This document shows, in pieces, positions 6,167 through 13,163 of a stretch of 13,163 nt of DNA (within the stretch, counting starts at the first letter, position 1; every line of letters begins with the position of its first letter). Source of the DNA: Leptospiraceae bacterium (GTDB lineage: Bacteria; Spirochaetota; Leptospiria; Leptospirales; Leptospiraceae). A model generated the notes under the pieces. The model did no database searches. It was not told the origin of the DNA and saw only the letters and a list, made by a program, of their open reading frames with translations. The position numbers were made by a program, and so were the translations under genes. The stretch covers positions 1 through 13,163 of the forward strand of contig JAIXRB010000186.1 in assembly GCA_027485405.1 (NCBI GenBank), in the 5' to 3' direction.

Positions 6167-7162
6167 TTATTTTAGAGATTCAATTGCTTTCAGCCAATCG
6201 GAAGCTTGTTTTTCGATAAAGGCTTTGTCGGTTTCTACATATTTTGAAAAGAGAACATGCATCCCGTCTTCTACCTTGACTTCTCTGTTCAATGGATTGA
6301 CCATTGTTACCTTGCCAAATTGATTGAAAGTCGATCGCATGGCGGCTACACTTGCTGTAGGATCTTGTTCTTTCTCATTTTTATAGTAGTACATAAGTAA
6401 AACGGGGGATTTGACCTTTCCAAACACTTCTTCTCGCGAAGCATAGTTTCTTAGATCGTTAACAGATACTAATGCCGAATAGTACTGTTCACCATACCAG
6501 TATTTTTCTCGTTCTGGGGAAACCTTAGGATTGTTCTTATGCGTAGCATCTCTGATTTTTCCTTTCAAAAGGTGAATGAGAGTTAGTCCCCCTGGGTAGT
6601 TCAAAACGTTTAAACTTTTATCCACTGGCTGGTAAAACGGATTGGCAAGCACTAGCCCATCCACTTTGTCCGGATATTCGGAGGCTAGCCAAGTGGAGAT
6701 CAAACCACCCATCGAAGAACCAAAAACAATCACTTTTTCGCCTTGGCTTTGCATCATATCCAGAGCTTCTGTCGAGTAATCCAAATAGTCTCGGAAACTT
6801 ACAGAAGCTTGGTCTTCTTTGTTGGTTCCATGTCCAGGCAATCGTACCATCAAAGTATTGGCTTTAAAGGTTTTAGCCAATCGCTCCATGATTTCTTCTC
6901 CTTCCGCTCGCGAAGCACCATAGCCATGGATGTATAAAAAGGCTAGTTTGGTTTTTTTGCCAAACTCGATGTAACGCTCTTCACAAAGAGGTCGGTGTCC
7001 TAGTTCCTTACTTACCTTCAGTCTGGTTTCATAGTAAGTTTTGAAGTCTGGGTAGGTGGGGGGTTCGGTTTTGGGAACATAATCAGGTCTGCCCGAACAA
7101 GAGGCGAGAAACGCGATTCCAAGAACCAAGGCGAGAAAACGTGGGGATTTGACTGAGTTCAT
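6167..7162 (-). CDS. Alpha/beta hydrolase lipoprotein (monoacylglycerol lipase/esterase-like)
   Basis: Membrane-anchored esterase or lipase. The ATG at 7162 gives 331 aa with a lipoprotein signal: MNSVKSPR, a hydrophobic stretch, then the lipobox LASC with Cys22 to be lipidated. A TTG at 7201 would add 13 residues and spoil the short signal N-region, so the ATG is preferred although no strong ribosome site precedes it. The hydrolase fold shows HGYGAS (oxyanion region), LPGHGTN, nucleophile elbow GSSMGG with S150, a likely acid D267 (KEQDPTAS) and H302 (DGMHVLFSK), numbered from the ATG. The order fits monoacylglycerol lipases and carboxylesterases; acyl-ester cleavage at the cell envelope is inferred and the true substrate is unknown. 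First gene of a pair with the SDR. It is divergent from the acyl-CoA dehydrogenase; the 135 bases between the two starts hold no convincing -35/-10 pair on either strand. Confidence 0.92.
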   Translation of the reverse strand: MNSVKSPRFLALVLGIAFLASCSGRPDYVPKTEPPTYPDFKTYYETRLKVSKELGHRPLCEERYIEFGKKTKLAFLYIHGYGASRAEGEEIMERLAKTFKANTLMVRLPGHGTNKEDQASVSFRDYLDYSTEALDMMQSQGEKVIVFGSSMGGLISTWLASEYPDKVDGLVLANPFYQPVDKSLNVLNYPGGLTLIHLLKGKIRDATHKNNPKVSPEREKYWYGEQYYSALVSVNDLRNYASREEVFGKVKSPVLLMYYYKNEKEQDPTASVAAMRSTFNQFGKVTMVNPLNREVKVEDGMHVLFSKYVETDKAFIEKQASDWLKAIESLK

Positions 7163-7297
7163 CTGGTCAAAACTTTCAGTTTTCGGTTTGTCAGTAAACA
7201 AAGTTTGCAGTTCTCTTCCTCCAAATTTTGAAAACTCCTTGGCACGAATCGCAACTGTGAAAAAACGTAAGAAAATACCGTAAAGGACATTCTTTCA

Positions 7298-8464
7298 ATG
7301 TACCAACCTTTTACCGAACAACAATTAGAAATTCGCGATTTAGTCAGAAACTTCGTTAGGAAAGAAATCCCACACGAAGTCGCCATTCACTACGATGAGG
7401 CAAACAAACACCCTACGGAACTCGTAAACAAAATGAGATCCGAACTCGGTGTTAATGGAATCGTTATACCGGAAGAATACGGTGGTTGGGGATTGGGAGC
7501 GATTGAGCAGTGCCTCATCATCGAAGAAATGTCTCGTGGTTGCTTGGGTATTGCACTCGGTTTCGCTTACACGGGTCTTGGAATCCTTCCCATTCTGAAA
7601 GGTGCAACCCACGAACAAAAGTTGAAATGGTTGCCCCCTGTCGCTGATGGAAAGTTAGGAGTATCCTTCTGCCTTTCTGAGCCTGGTGCCGGTTCTGACG
7701 TTCCTGGAATGTCCACTCGCGCCGAGAAAAAAGGCGACAAATGGATCATCAACGGAGCAAAGCAATGGATCACTGGAGCAGGTGACGCTCAAGCATTCAC
7801 TGTGTTCGCATATACTGACAAGAACAGGGGAACCCGAGGGGTTTCGTGTTTTTACGTTCCAAGAGACGCCAAAGGATTGATCGTCGGAAAGAAAGAAGAC
7901 AAACTGGGTATCAGGGCATCTTCTACCCACCAAGTAATTTTTGAAGACTGTGAAGTATCCGAAGAAAACCTCATCGGAAAAGAAAACCTAGGTTTTGTTT
8001 ATGCTCTACAAACATTGAACGCTTCTAGACCTTTCGTAGCAGTGATGGGTGTTGGTCTTGCGCAATCCGCTCTGGACCATGCCGCAAGATATGCTCGCGA
8101 GAGAGAGCAGTTCGGAGTCAAAATCTCTACTTTCCAAGCAGTTCAACATATGTTGGCTGATATGGCTATCAAAGTAGAAACAGCGAGAGAGATTACTTAC
8201 AAAGCGGCTCGTTTGTCAGATGCAAACGATCCTATGTTGCCTAAGTACTCTGCAATTGCAAAAGCATACTCTTCAGAGATTGCTATGCAGTGTGCTACGG
8301 ATGCGGTTCAGATCTTCGGGGGATACGGATACACTAAAGAGTATCCTGTTGAGAAACTAATGAGAGATGCAAAAATCCTTTGTATCTTCGAAGGTACAAC
8401 TCAGATCCAAAAGAACGAAATCGCGGCTTATGTGATCAAAGACGCGGCTTCTAAGAAAGACTAA
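7298..8464 (+). CDS. Acyl-CoA dehydrogenase
   Basis: FAD enzyme of fatty-acid beta-oxidation or branched-chain amino-acid breakdown. It makes the 2,3-trans double bond in acyl-CoA and passes electrons to electron-transfer flavoprotein. The product is 388 aa, usual for the family. The N-terminal helical domain is followed by the FAD/substrate segment CLSEPGAGSD (125-134) and WIINGAKQWITG (149-160), then the C-terminal helical domain with AREREQFGVKISTFQAVQ (266-283), the FAD-contacting IFGGYGYTKEYP (339-350) and IFEGTTQIQ. E365 is the catalytic base in the position used by medium- and short-chain enzymes. Chain-length preference cannot be read. The ATG has AAAGGA nine bases upstream. It stands alone, with its own terminator at 8497-8530. 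A role in fatty-acid use would suit Leptospira, which grows on long-chain fatty acids. Confidence 0.96.
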   Translation: MYQPFTEQQLEIRDLVRNFVRKEIPHEVAIHYDEANKHPTELVNKMRSELGVNGIVIPEEYGGWGLGAIEQCLIIEEMSRGCLGIALGFAYTGLGILPILKGATHEQKLKWLPPVADGKLGVSFCLSEPGAGSDVPGMSTRAEKKGDKWIINGAKQWITGAGDAQAFTVFAYTDKNRGTRGVSCFYVPRDAKGLIVGKKEDKLGIRASSTHQVIFEDCEVSEENLIGKENLGFVYALQTLNASRPFVAVMGVGLAQSALDHAARYAREREQFGVKISTFQAVQHMLADMAIKVETAREITYKAARLSDANDPMLPKYSAIAKAYSSEIAMQCATDAVQIFGGYGYTKEYPVEKLMRDAKILCIFEGTTQIQKNEIAAYVIKDAASKKD

Positions 8465-8496
8465 ACCCTTTCTTTTAATCTACTTAACTTTGAATT

Positions 8497-8530
8497 AGGA
8501 TCCTTTTCCTTCGGAATTGGATCCTTTTTT
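8497..8530 (+). terminator. Intrinsic terminator of the acyl-CoA dehydrogenase gene
   Basis: AGGATCC (8497-8503) pairs with GGATCCT (8519-8525). Inside lie a symmetric TT/TT internal loop and a second stem TTCC/GGAA (8506-8509 with 8513-8516) closed by a TTC loop. Six Ts follow from 8525. This is a textbook plus-strand terminator 32 bases after the stop codon. The stop codon of the convergent Amt fusion gene (8529-8531) lies at the end of the T-tract. There is no T-tract on the minus strand, so it should act one way. Confidence 0.85.
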
Positions 8531-10823
8531 ATGTACCTTGCAATTGTAAATAGCTCTGATCTTCTTCGCCAGAGGTTTTGAACTGTTCTACTAAGGATTT
8601 TAAAATTTTTGACATCATAAGGAAGCTCTTTCCTTGGATCTGAAGCTCTTCTGTTTCATGGGAAATCTGAGTCATCGCTTTTGAAACATCCATCATTGAC
8701 TCAGTGATAACTTCTAATTCGCCGGCACGGAGACTGAGTATATCTTTGATTTTTTTGCGATCATCCATCTTGATTCGAACGTTCTCCGAAACTTGTTCCA
8801 ATCTCTGTCTTTGGGAAGGTATACTTTTGTTCAGATCTTGCAGTGTTCCGTTGATTTCTTGGACATGGGCTGAAATCGATTCAAAATAAGATGCTGTCTC
8901 TGTTAAAGACACTTCACCTTGTTCTACTGAAGAAGTGATTTCCTGCAAATAGACTTTTGCTTGTTTTGTGTTTTGTTCTGCCATAGTGGAGAGTTTGCTT
9001 ATCTCAGTAGCAACAATGGAAAAACCGAGTCCATGTTCTCCAGCCCTTGCGGCTTCAATGGATGCATTGATGGAAAGAAGATGAAGTCTTGAACTAATTT
9101 CAGCTAAAGTGTTCACGAGAGTGCCGACTTTTGAGGAAGAATTTTTGATTTGGGACATGCCTTGGATAGTTCCGCCTAGGCTCCTGTTTCCATCGGTCGC
9201 TTGTCTTTGGCTTTTTTCAGCGAGTAGAAAGGAGTTTTCCAAATTTCCGAAGAAATATCGATTGTCTTCTGTTAAACTTCCCAAAAGAATAAAGTCCTCT
9301 TTTCCCAGTTTATCCTGAAAATTTATTTTTTCCTGGATTTCCAAAATGGCATCTTGAGTCCATTTTAATAGCTTTGCGTTTTCTTGGAGCTGTGCAGATC
9401 CATTCACAATGTTTTTGTGGATCGAGTCAAATGCGTACAAAAGGGCTTTTGAACTTTCGCGAACAGAGTTGGATTGAACTTTGATTTCATACACCAATTG
9501 GGCAAGATTTCCCATAAAAATGTTGATGAGATGAGCAATTGCCCCTGCTTCCGAACCAGGCTCCGCTTTGATTACTTTTGTCAGATCCCCCTGCATTTTA
9601 GAGAATTCTTTCATGCTGTCGATCAGATCTAGCCAAGTGGACTTTGCCCCATGTTCGGAGACATTCAATCCGACCTCCTCTTCTTCTTCTGTGACTCGAA
9701 TCCCTCGAGTAATTTTTAAAAGCCAAAATCCCAAGTAACCAACACCAAACGCCCAAACTCCACAAACGGCTACTCCGATCGCTTGGGTTGCAAATGAGAT
9801 CTCAACACCTTCGCGCACAAAAAAAGGCAAAAAGAGTGTACCTAAAATCCCACAAGCCCCATGTACTGGGAAGGCACCAATTACATCATCTAACTTAAAG
9901 AAATGTTCCATGATCCAAGCCGTTCCGATGGCTACTGCACCAGCCAAGGCTCCGATCGCAAAGGCACCGATAGGATTGACTGCATGACAGCCCGCGGTGA
10001 TCGCAACAAGACCACCTATCACACCATTGATGCAATCTTCTACAGCAGGAACTGGAAACAATGCCCAAGAAATGAGCAAAGCAAAAACGCCACCTGCACT
10101 TGCGGCAATGCAAGTGTTGACTACAATCAGAGGAACGTCTTCATTTAGGGCAAGGGTGCTTCCTCCATTGAATCCAAACCAACCAAACCAAAGTATGAAG
10201 GTTCCAAGCACTGCATTGGGAAGGTTGTTCCCAGAAATTTTGTGAGGCTTTCCATCTGAATCGAATTTATGCTTTCTTGCCCCTAAGGCAATGATGCCGG
10301 CAAGTGCAACCCATCCGCCCAAGGAGTGAACCACAGTACTTCCTGCAAAGTCCACAAATCCCATTTCTGTTAAGAACCCACCACCCCAAGCCCAATGCCC
10401 AAAAATAGGGTAGATCAAAGCTGAAATCAAAAGAGAAATCCAAATGTAGGCATTGAATTTGATTCGTTCGGCGACAGCACCAGACACGATGGTTGCCGCT
10501 GTTCCCATAAAGGCGACCTGAAACAAAAAGAAAGCATACTCTTTGCCAGTGGAAAGCCCTGCTAACCCGAAAAGGCTTGTGCCCCAATAGCCTTCGTAGC
10601 TGAGTCCAAACATCAATCCAAAACCCACTAAAAAGAAACAGAGAGAACCAAGAGTGTAATCAATTAGGTTTTTGACGGCGACATTGATGCTGTTTTTCAA
10701 ACGAGTGAGCCCCGTTTCGAGCATTAAAAAACCCGCTTGCATAAAGAAAACCAAAGCGGCGGAGAGGACAACCCATAGGATGTCTACGGATTTTGCTAGT
10801 TCAATGCCAGCAGGTACTTGCAT
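8529..10823 (-). CDS. amt: Ammonium transporter fused to HAMP-like and methyl-accepting chemotaxis signalling domains
   Basis: A 764-aa two-part protein. Residues 1-375 are a complete Amt channel with about 11 membrane helices. Key residues match E. coli AmtB: W146 (HWAWGGG), D158, twin histidines H166 (STVVHSLGG) and H321 (FPVHGACG), and the pore segment WFGFNGGS with S222, so conduction of ammonium is expected. The usual Amt C-terminal tail follows (VTEEEEEVGLNVSEHG, 377-392). Residues 394-445 look like a HAMP unit (SMKEFSKMQGDLTKVI, then INIFMGNLAQLVYEI). A long cytoplasmic coiled coil follows, with the chemoreceptor tip LLSINASIEAARAGEHGLGF at 582-601, the CheA/CheW contact site. No CheR-tethering pentapeptide is seen at the C-terminus (QLQGT). 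It probably senses ammonium and signals to CheA; this is inferred. It is the last gene of a minus-strand operon, 14 bases after the preceding gene, with an AAGGA somewhat far (11 bases) from the ATG. No GlnK gene is in the window. Confidence 0.95.
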   Translation of the reverse strand: MQVPAGIELAKSVDILWVVLSAALVFFMQAGFLMLETGLTRLKNSINVAVKNLIDYTLGSLCFFLVGFGLMFGLSYEGYWGTSLFGLAGLSTGKEYAFFLFQVAFMGTAATIVSGAVAERIKFNAYIWISLLISALIYPIFGHWAWGGGFLTEMGFVDFAGSTVVHSLGGWVALAGIIALGARKHKFDSDGKPHKISGNNLPNAVLGTFILWFGWFGFNGGSTLALNEDVPLIVVNTCIAASAGGVFALLISWALFPVPAVEDCINGVIGGLVAITAGCHAVNPIGAFAIGALAGAVAIGTAWIMEHFFKLDDVIGAFPVHGACGILGTLFLPFFVREGVEISFATQAIGVAVCGVWAFGVGYLGFWLLKITRGIRVTEEEEEVGLNVSEHGAKSTWLDLIDSMKEFSKMQGDLTKVIKAEPGSEAGAIAHLINIFMGNLAQLVYEIKVQSNSVRESSKALLYAFDSIHKNIVNGSAQLQENAKLLKWTQDAILEIQEKINFQDKLGKEDFILLGSLTEDNRYFFGNLENSFLLAEKSQRQATDGNRSLGGTIQGMSQIKNSSSKVGTLVNTLAEISSRLHLLSINASIEAARAGEHGLGFSIVATEISKLSTMAEQNTKQAKVYLQEITSSVEQGEVSLTETASYFESISAHVQEINGTLQDLNKSIPSQRQRLEQVSENVRIKMDDRKKIKDILSLRAGELEVITESMMDVSKAMTQISHETEELQIQGKSFLMMSKILKSLVEQFKTSGEEDQSYLQLQGT

Positions 10824-10837
10824 AGGTGATAGATTCC

Positions 10838-11617
10838 TTAAAGCGGAGTATCTTCTGGCGGAAGAACAGGCTTTTTGTCTACTTCAATAGCATTCTGTTT
10901 GTTCGGCAAGCTTTGTTCGGAAGTAGATGTGCTTTCTTCTTTGATGACAAAGGGTTCGGCGGCATCTAGCCATTCTGTTTCCGATTGTTTTGCTTCTGTT
11001 GGATAGGAGTCAATGGGTCGTATGGTGATGCCAATATATTGTACAAGTGGTTCATTTTCCCTGGCATCCAAGTAAGCCAAAGAATCGTTTCTCCATCTTA
11101 GCCTTGGACGAGGTTCCATTCGGAAAGATTTCATGACTAAATCAAAGTCTTTGCTGTAGTGTCCAAATTTCTTTCGAGGGGTTTTTGCTTGGATGGCAAA
11201 GTACAAATTGCCTTTTCTATGAAACAAAAATCGATTCGAAACCAGGGAAGATTGTTCGTGGTAGTGCATAACAAGGAAGGTGGAATCATCAAATCCTGGC
11301 ACGTCTTCTTCTACTTTTTTCTCTCTCACTACTTTTAAATCAGGGTATTTTTGCAAAAATTGGTCTATGGTCTCTTCGATGAATCGATCCAAATCGTATT
11401 CTTTTCCTCGTTTCAGGGCATCGATTTGAATGACGGCTTCTCGGTTTGCCTTAAAGAATTGGATTCTAGCCGTTTCTTCTGTTCGGAGGATTCCCTTTCC
11501 CCAACCCCGAGGAAATTCAAAGGAAACTCCTAAAGAATCCTCAATCCAAACCCCAGCAGTGAGCGGATTTGCCAACCAAACCAGACAGAGAATCAATGCG
11601 CTTTTGCGGATCATCAT
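10838..11617 (-). CDS. Secreted DcrB/PsbP-like protein
   Basis: Product of 259 aa with a signal peptide (MMIRKSALILCLVWLANPLTAG, likely cleaved after LTA near residue 21), so periplasmic or exported. Residues 24-171 have the look of the Mog1/PsbP/DcrB fold: an opening strand SLGVSFEFPRGW, a long helix DLDRFIEETIDQFLQKYPDL, then FLFHRKGNLYFAIQAKTPRK and a closing helix KDFDLVMKSFRM. The last 55 residues are a polar tail rich in Glu, Ser and Pro, probably disordered. The fold call is by eye and not certain. The start has no visible Shine-Dalgarno in the 27 bases after the epimerase gene. It lies directly upstream of the Amt fusion gene in the same operon; whether the two work together is unknown. 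Confidence 0.82.
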   Translation of the reverse strand: MMIRKSALILCLVWLANPLTAGVWIEDSLGVSFEFPRGWGKGILRTEETARIQFFKANREAVIQIDALKRGKEYDLDRFIEETIDQFLQKYPDLKVVREKKVEEDVPGFDDSTFLVMHYHEQSSLVSNRFLFHRKGNLYFAIQAKTPRKKFGHYSKDFDLVMKSFRMEPRPRLRWRNDSLAYLDARENEPLVQYIGITIRPIDSYPTEAKQSETEWLDAAEPFVIKEESTSTSEQSLPNKQNAIEVDKKPVLPPEDTPL

Positions 11618-11644
11618 TTAAGGTATCGGATAGGAGAGGGGAGA

Positions 11645-12589
11645 TTATTGAGGGGGGTCATAAGCTTTTGCGAGCGAACTTTGGGGTTCGATTCCGAGTT
11701 TCTTCCAACTAGCGGAGGAATCTACAGAAAGGGAAACTAAAAAAGTAGGGGAGCTTCCCCATTTCGGAAAGAAGAATTTTAGAGTTTGGAACAGCCACCG
11801 AATCAAAGCCAAAGGCAAGGGCAGAGCAAACACGGATTTTTGAGGAAACCTTTTTTGAAATGCGGCAAAAATGGTTTGGAAACTCATCATTTCTAAATCC
11901 GAAAGCAAATACAAACGTTCAATCTTTTGACCATTCTCCACTTTTTGGATCCAAACTTCTATTGCTCTTACCAAATCATTGATAGCCAGATAAGGACGAT
12001 TAATGTCAGGCGAGGGAAGGATGAAAATGCCGCGTGCGAAAAATTTTTCAAGTGTTGTTGTTGCACTTTTGGTTCCTGGTCCAAACAAAGAGGCAATTCT
12101 AAAAATAGATCCAGGAGCCCCAGAAGCCAAAAATTCCTTCTCTCCTGCTAACTTAGAAATGGCGTAGAGAGAGTTTCCCATTGGTAAGGTGGTTTCTGTA
12201 ATCGTAGTGGATGGAAAACCATAAACGGAAATTGAACTCAAAAACAAAACAGCTTTGGTTTTCTTCATTTTAGCATACTCAGAGAGCAATTGCACCGACC
12301 TAACATTGACAGAATAATAGATTTCCTCTGAAGCTTTGGTTCCTGAAACTACGCCTGCTAGATGCAATATAATTTTTGGGTCTTCCGCTATTTCAAAATC
12401 ATTCGCGGATTGAAGTTTAGTGAAGTCTCGTTCGTAGAATTTGAAGTTTTTATGGTAACGGACCTCTTCGCTGAAGTTCGAAATCTGAGTGCCAACAGCA
12501 ATTACTTTGTAATTAGATAGGAGATTCGGTAAAATGGCTCTCCCCACAACTCCAGATGCGCCTGTTAGAAGGATACAAGGTAAAGTCAT
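11645..12589 (-). CDS. NAD-dependent epimerase/dehydratase family protein
   Basis: Extended short-chain dehydrogenase, of the kind that acts on nucleotide sugars. The ATG at 12589 gives 314 aa and is chosen because it overlaps the stop of the upstream gene (ATGA), a sign of coupled translation; a TTG at 12610 would add seven residues. Numbered from the ATG: nucleotide-binding TGASGVVG at 9-16, HLAGVVSG near 76-83, catalytic serine region LSSISVYG with S118/S119, Y142 and K146 (YAISK), and FRIASLFGPG. The central substrate region (RPYLAINDLVRAIEVW) is typical. Residues 257-275 are hydrophobic (ALPLPLALIRWLFQTLKFFF) and may associate with membrane, as in some epimerase-like proteins. The reaction cannot be specified. 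Second visible gene of the minus-strand operon. Confidence 0.92.
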   Translation of the reverse strand: MTLPCILLTGASGVVGRAILPNLLSNYKVIAVGTQISNFSEEVRYHKNFKFYERDFTKLQSANDFEIAEDPKIILHLAGVVSGTKASEEIYYSVNVRSVQLLSEYAKMKKTKAVLFLSSISVYGFPSTTITETTLPMGNSLYAISKLAGEKEFLASGAPGSIFRIASLFGPGTKSATTTLEKFFARGIFILPSPDINRPYLAINDLVRAIEVWIQKVENGQKIERLYLLSDLEMMSFQTIFAAFQKRFPQKSVFALPLPLALIRWLFQTLKFFFPKWGSSPTFLVSLSVDSSASWKKLGIEPQSSLAKAYDPPQ

Positions 12590-13163
12590 AAAAGGAAAAT
12601 CTGTAGCCAACCGACAGCGGCTCCCAGGGCGGCTCCTACCAGGATCAAAAGCATTTCATCTTCTTGGAAAGCAGATCGCAAGATAGATTCAAAATCTTTG
12701 GGAGGAAGTGCCGACATTCGTTCTCCCATTGTTTTCTCCAATTGCATTGCTTCTTTTAGATAATCTTCCAAATCCCCTGAATTGGATATAGATTCATAAG
12801 TCATTTTTTCAGACAGGGACTTTTTGATCTTTTCGTAGTCTTCCCATTTTCCTGAGGCAAACATGAGTGGTTTAGCAAGGGTACTCAAGTGGTCAACTTG
12901 CGTTTCGATAGCGGAGCGAATGGTAGAAAGAAGTGAGTCTGCGGCTTTTCCAAAGATCAATTCTTCTAGAATGTTTCGAGGAGTGAGGATTTTTTCTGAA
13001 ACGAGTTTAGCATACAAGAATGACACTTCCCTTTGCCGCTTCAGAAACAAACCATGATAGCTTAAGTTTCCTATTATTTTTTTCTTTTCCAAAGGTCTAA
13101 AGATCATTTCTAAAGCCAAGTAATTGGTCAAATACCCAACAACAATTCCTTGTAAAGGTAACG
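12586..13163 (-). CDS. DUF445 family membrane protein, 5' end outside window
   Basis: The open frame continues to the right edge. The visible N-terminal part reads LPLQGIVVGYLTNYLALEMI, then FRPL, the hallmark start of DUF445 (a membrane helix running into T-N-x-x-A-x-x-M-x-F-R-P), so the TTG at 13131 is not the true start and only a short piece is missing. A Lys/Glu-rich helical middle follows (about 130 residues), then a C-terminal membrane helix (LLILVGAALGAAVGWLQIFL), giving a two-helix arrangement with a soluble domain between. The family has no settled biochemical role. The stop TGA overlaps the epimerase ATG, so the two are co-translated. First visible gene of the operon that ends with the Amt fusion. 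Confidence 0.88.
   Translation of the reverse strand, partial: LPLQGIVVGYLTNYLALEMIFRPLEKKKIIGNLSYHGLFLKRQREVSFLYAKLVSEKILTPRNILEELIFGKAADSLLSTIRSAIETQVDHLSTLAKPLMFASGKWEDYEKIKKSLSEKMTYESISNSGDLEDYLKEAMQLEKTMGERMSALPPKDFESILRSAFQEDEMLLILVGAALGAAVGWLQIFLL

Noticed and set aside
7159..7386. 75-residue minus-strand open frame between the hydrolase and the acyl-CoA dehydrogenase, containing a GGAGG sequence (7219-7223)
   Set aside because: It overlaps the clear start of the acyl-CoA dehydrogenase, has no family resemblance, and the GGAGG has no ATG, GTG or TTG start at a usable distance in frame with the hydrolase.
9895..10587. Several open frames of 70-106 residues opposite or overlapping the Amt domain
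   Set aside because: They lie across conserved membrane helices of the transporter and show the Cys/Trp/Arg-rich composition of shadow frames.
8529..10823. Amt-MCP fusion as an assembly or frameshift artefact
   Set aside because: The reading frame is continuous through the normal Amt C-terminal tail into a HAMP-like linker, with no stop, homopolymer run or start-like site at the junction.

Overview
The window looks like chromosomal DNA from a spirochaete of the genus Leptospira, most plausibly a saprophytic-clade species. This is inferred from the moderately AT-rich sequence, frequent GTG and TTG starts, weak Shine-Dalgarno sites, the spirochaete-style lipobox (LASC), a eukaryotic-type NADP isocitrate dehydrogenase, and several proteins resembling Leptospira hypotheticals. 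No database search was possible, so the genus call is moderate confidence. All genes are tightly packed. There is no gap over about 100 bases, and no rRNA, tRNA, CRISPR array or insertion sequence was seen.

Layout, left to right. (1) The C-terminal part of a DNA cytosine-5 methyltransferase (+) runs in from the left edge and converges with (2) a two-gene minus-strand unit: a small charged protein (1727-2158) followed by a secreted protein with a possible AttH/Svf1-like lipocalin fold (662-1714). The small gene carries an A15 tract near its 3' end. (3) A plus-strand run follows: an unrecognised 188-aa protein, icd (NADP-isocitrate dehydrogenase), and a class III adenylyl cyclase. A strong hairpin sits between icd and the cyclase. 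(4) A minus-strand pair encodes a lipoprotein alpha/beta hydrolase and then a short-chain dehydrogenase. (5) A single plus-strand acyl-CoA dehydrogenase ends in a clear intrinsic terminator. (6) A minus-strand operon enters from the right edge: DUF445 membrane protein (partial), NAD-dependent epimerase, secreted DcrB/PsbP-like protein, and a 764-aa ammonium transporter fused to a HAMP-like and chemoreceptor signalling domain.

Most genes are core metabolism: TCA cycle, fatty-acid oxidation and lipid or ester hydrolysis, consistent with a fatty-acid-consuming spirochaete. Two signalling genes stand out. One is the GAF-like adenylyl cyclase, with all catalytic residues present. The other is the Amt-HAMP-MCP fusion, which has both an intact ammonium-conduction site and an intact chemoreceptor hairpin tip. 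It is the best candidate here for an under-described system: a transporter acting as the sensor for ammonium chemotaxis. The second point of interest is the A15 tract, where a change to 14 As would make the reading frame end in a GTGA overlap with the next gene's start.
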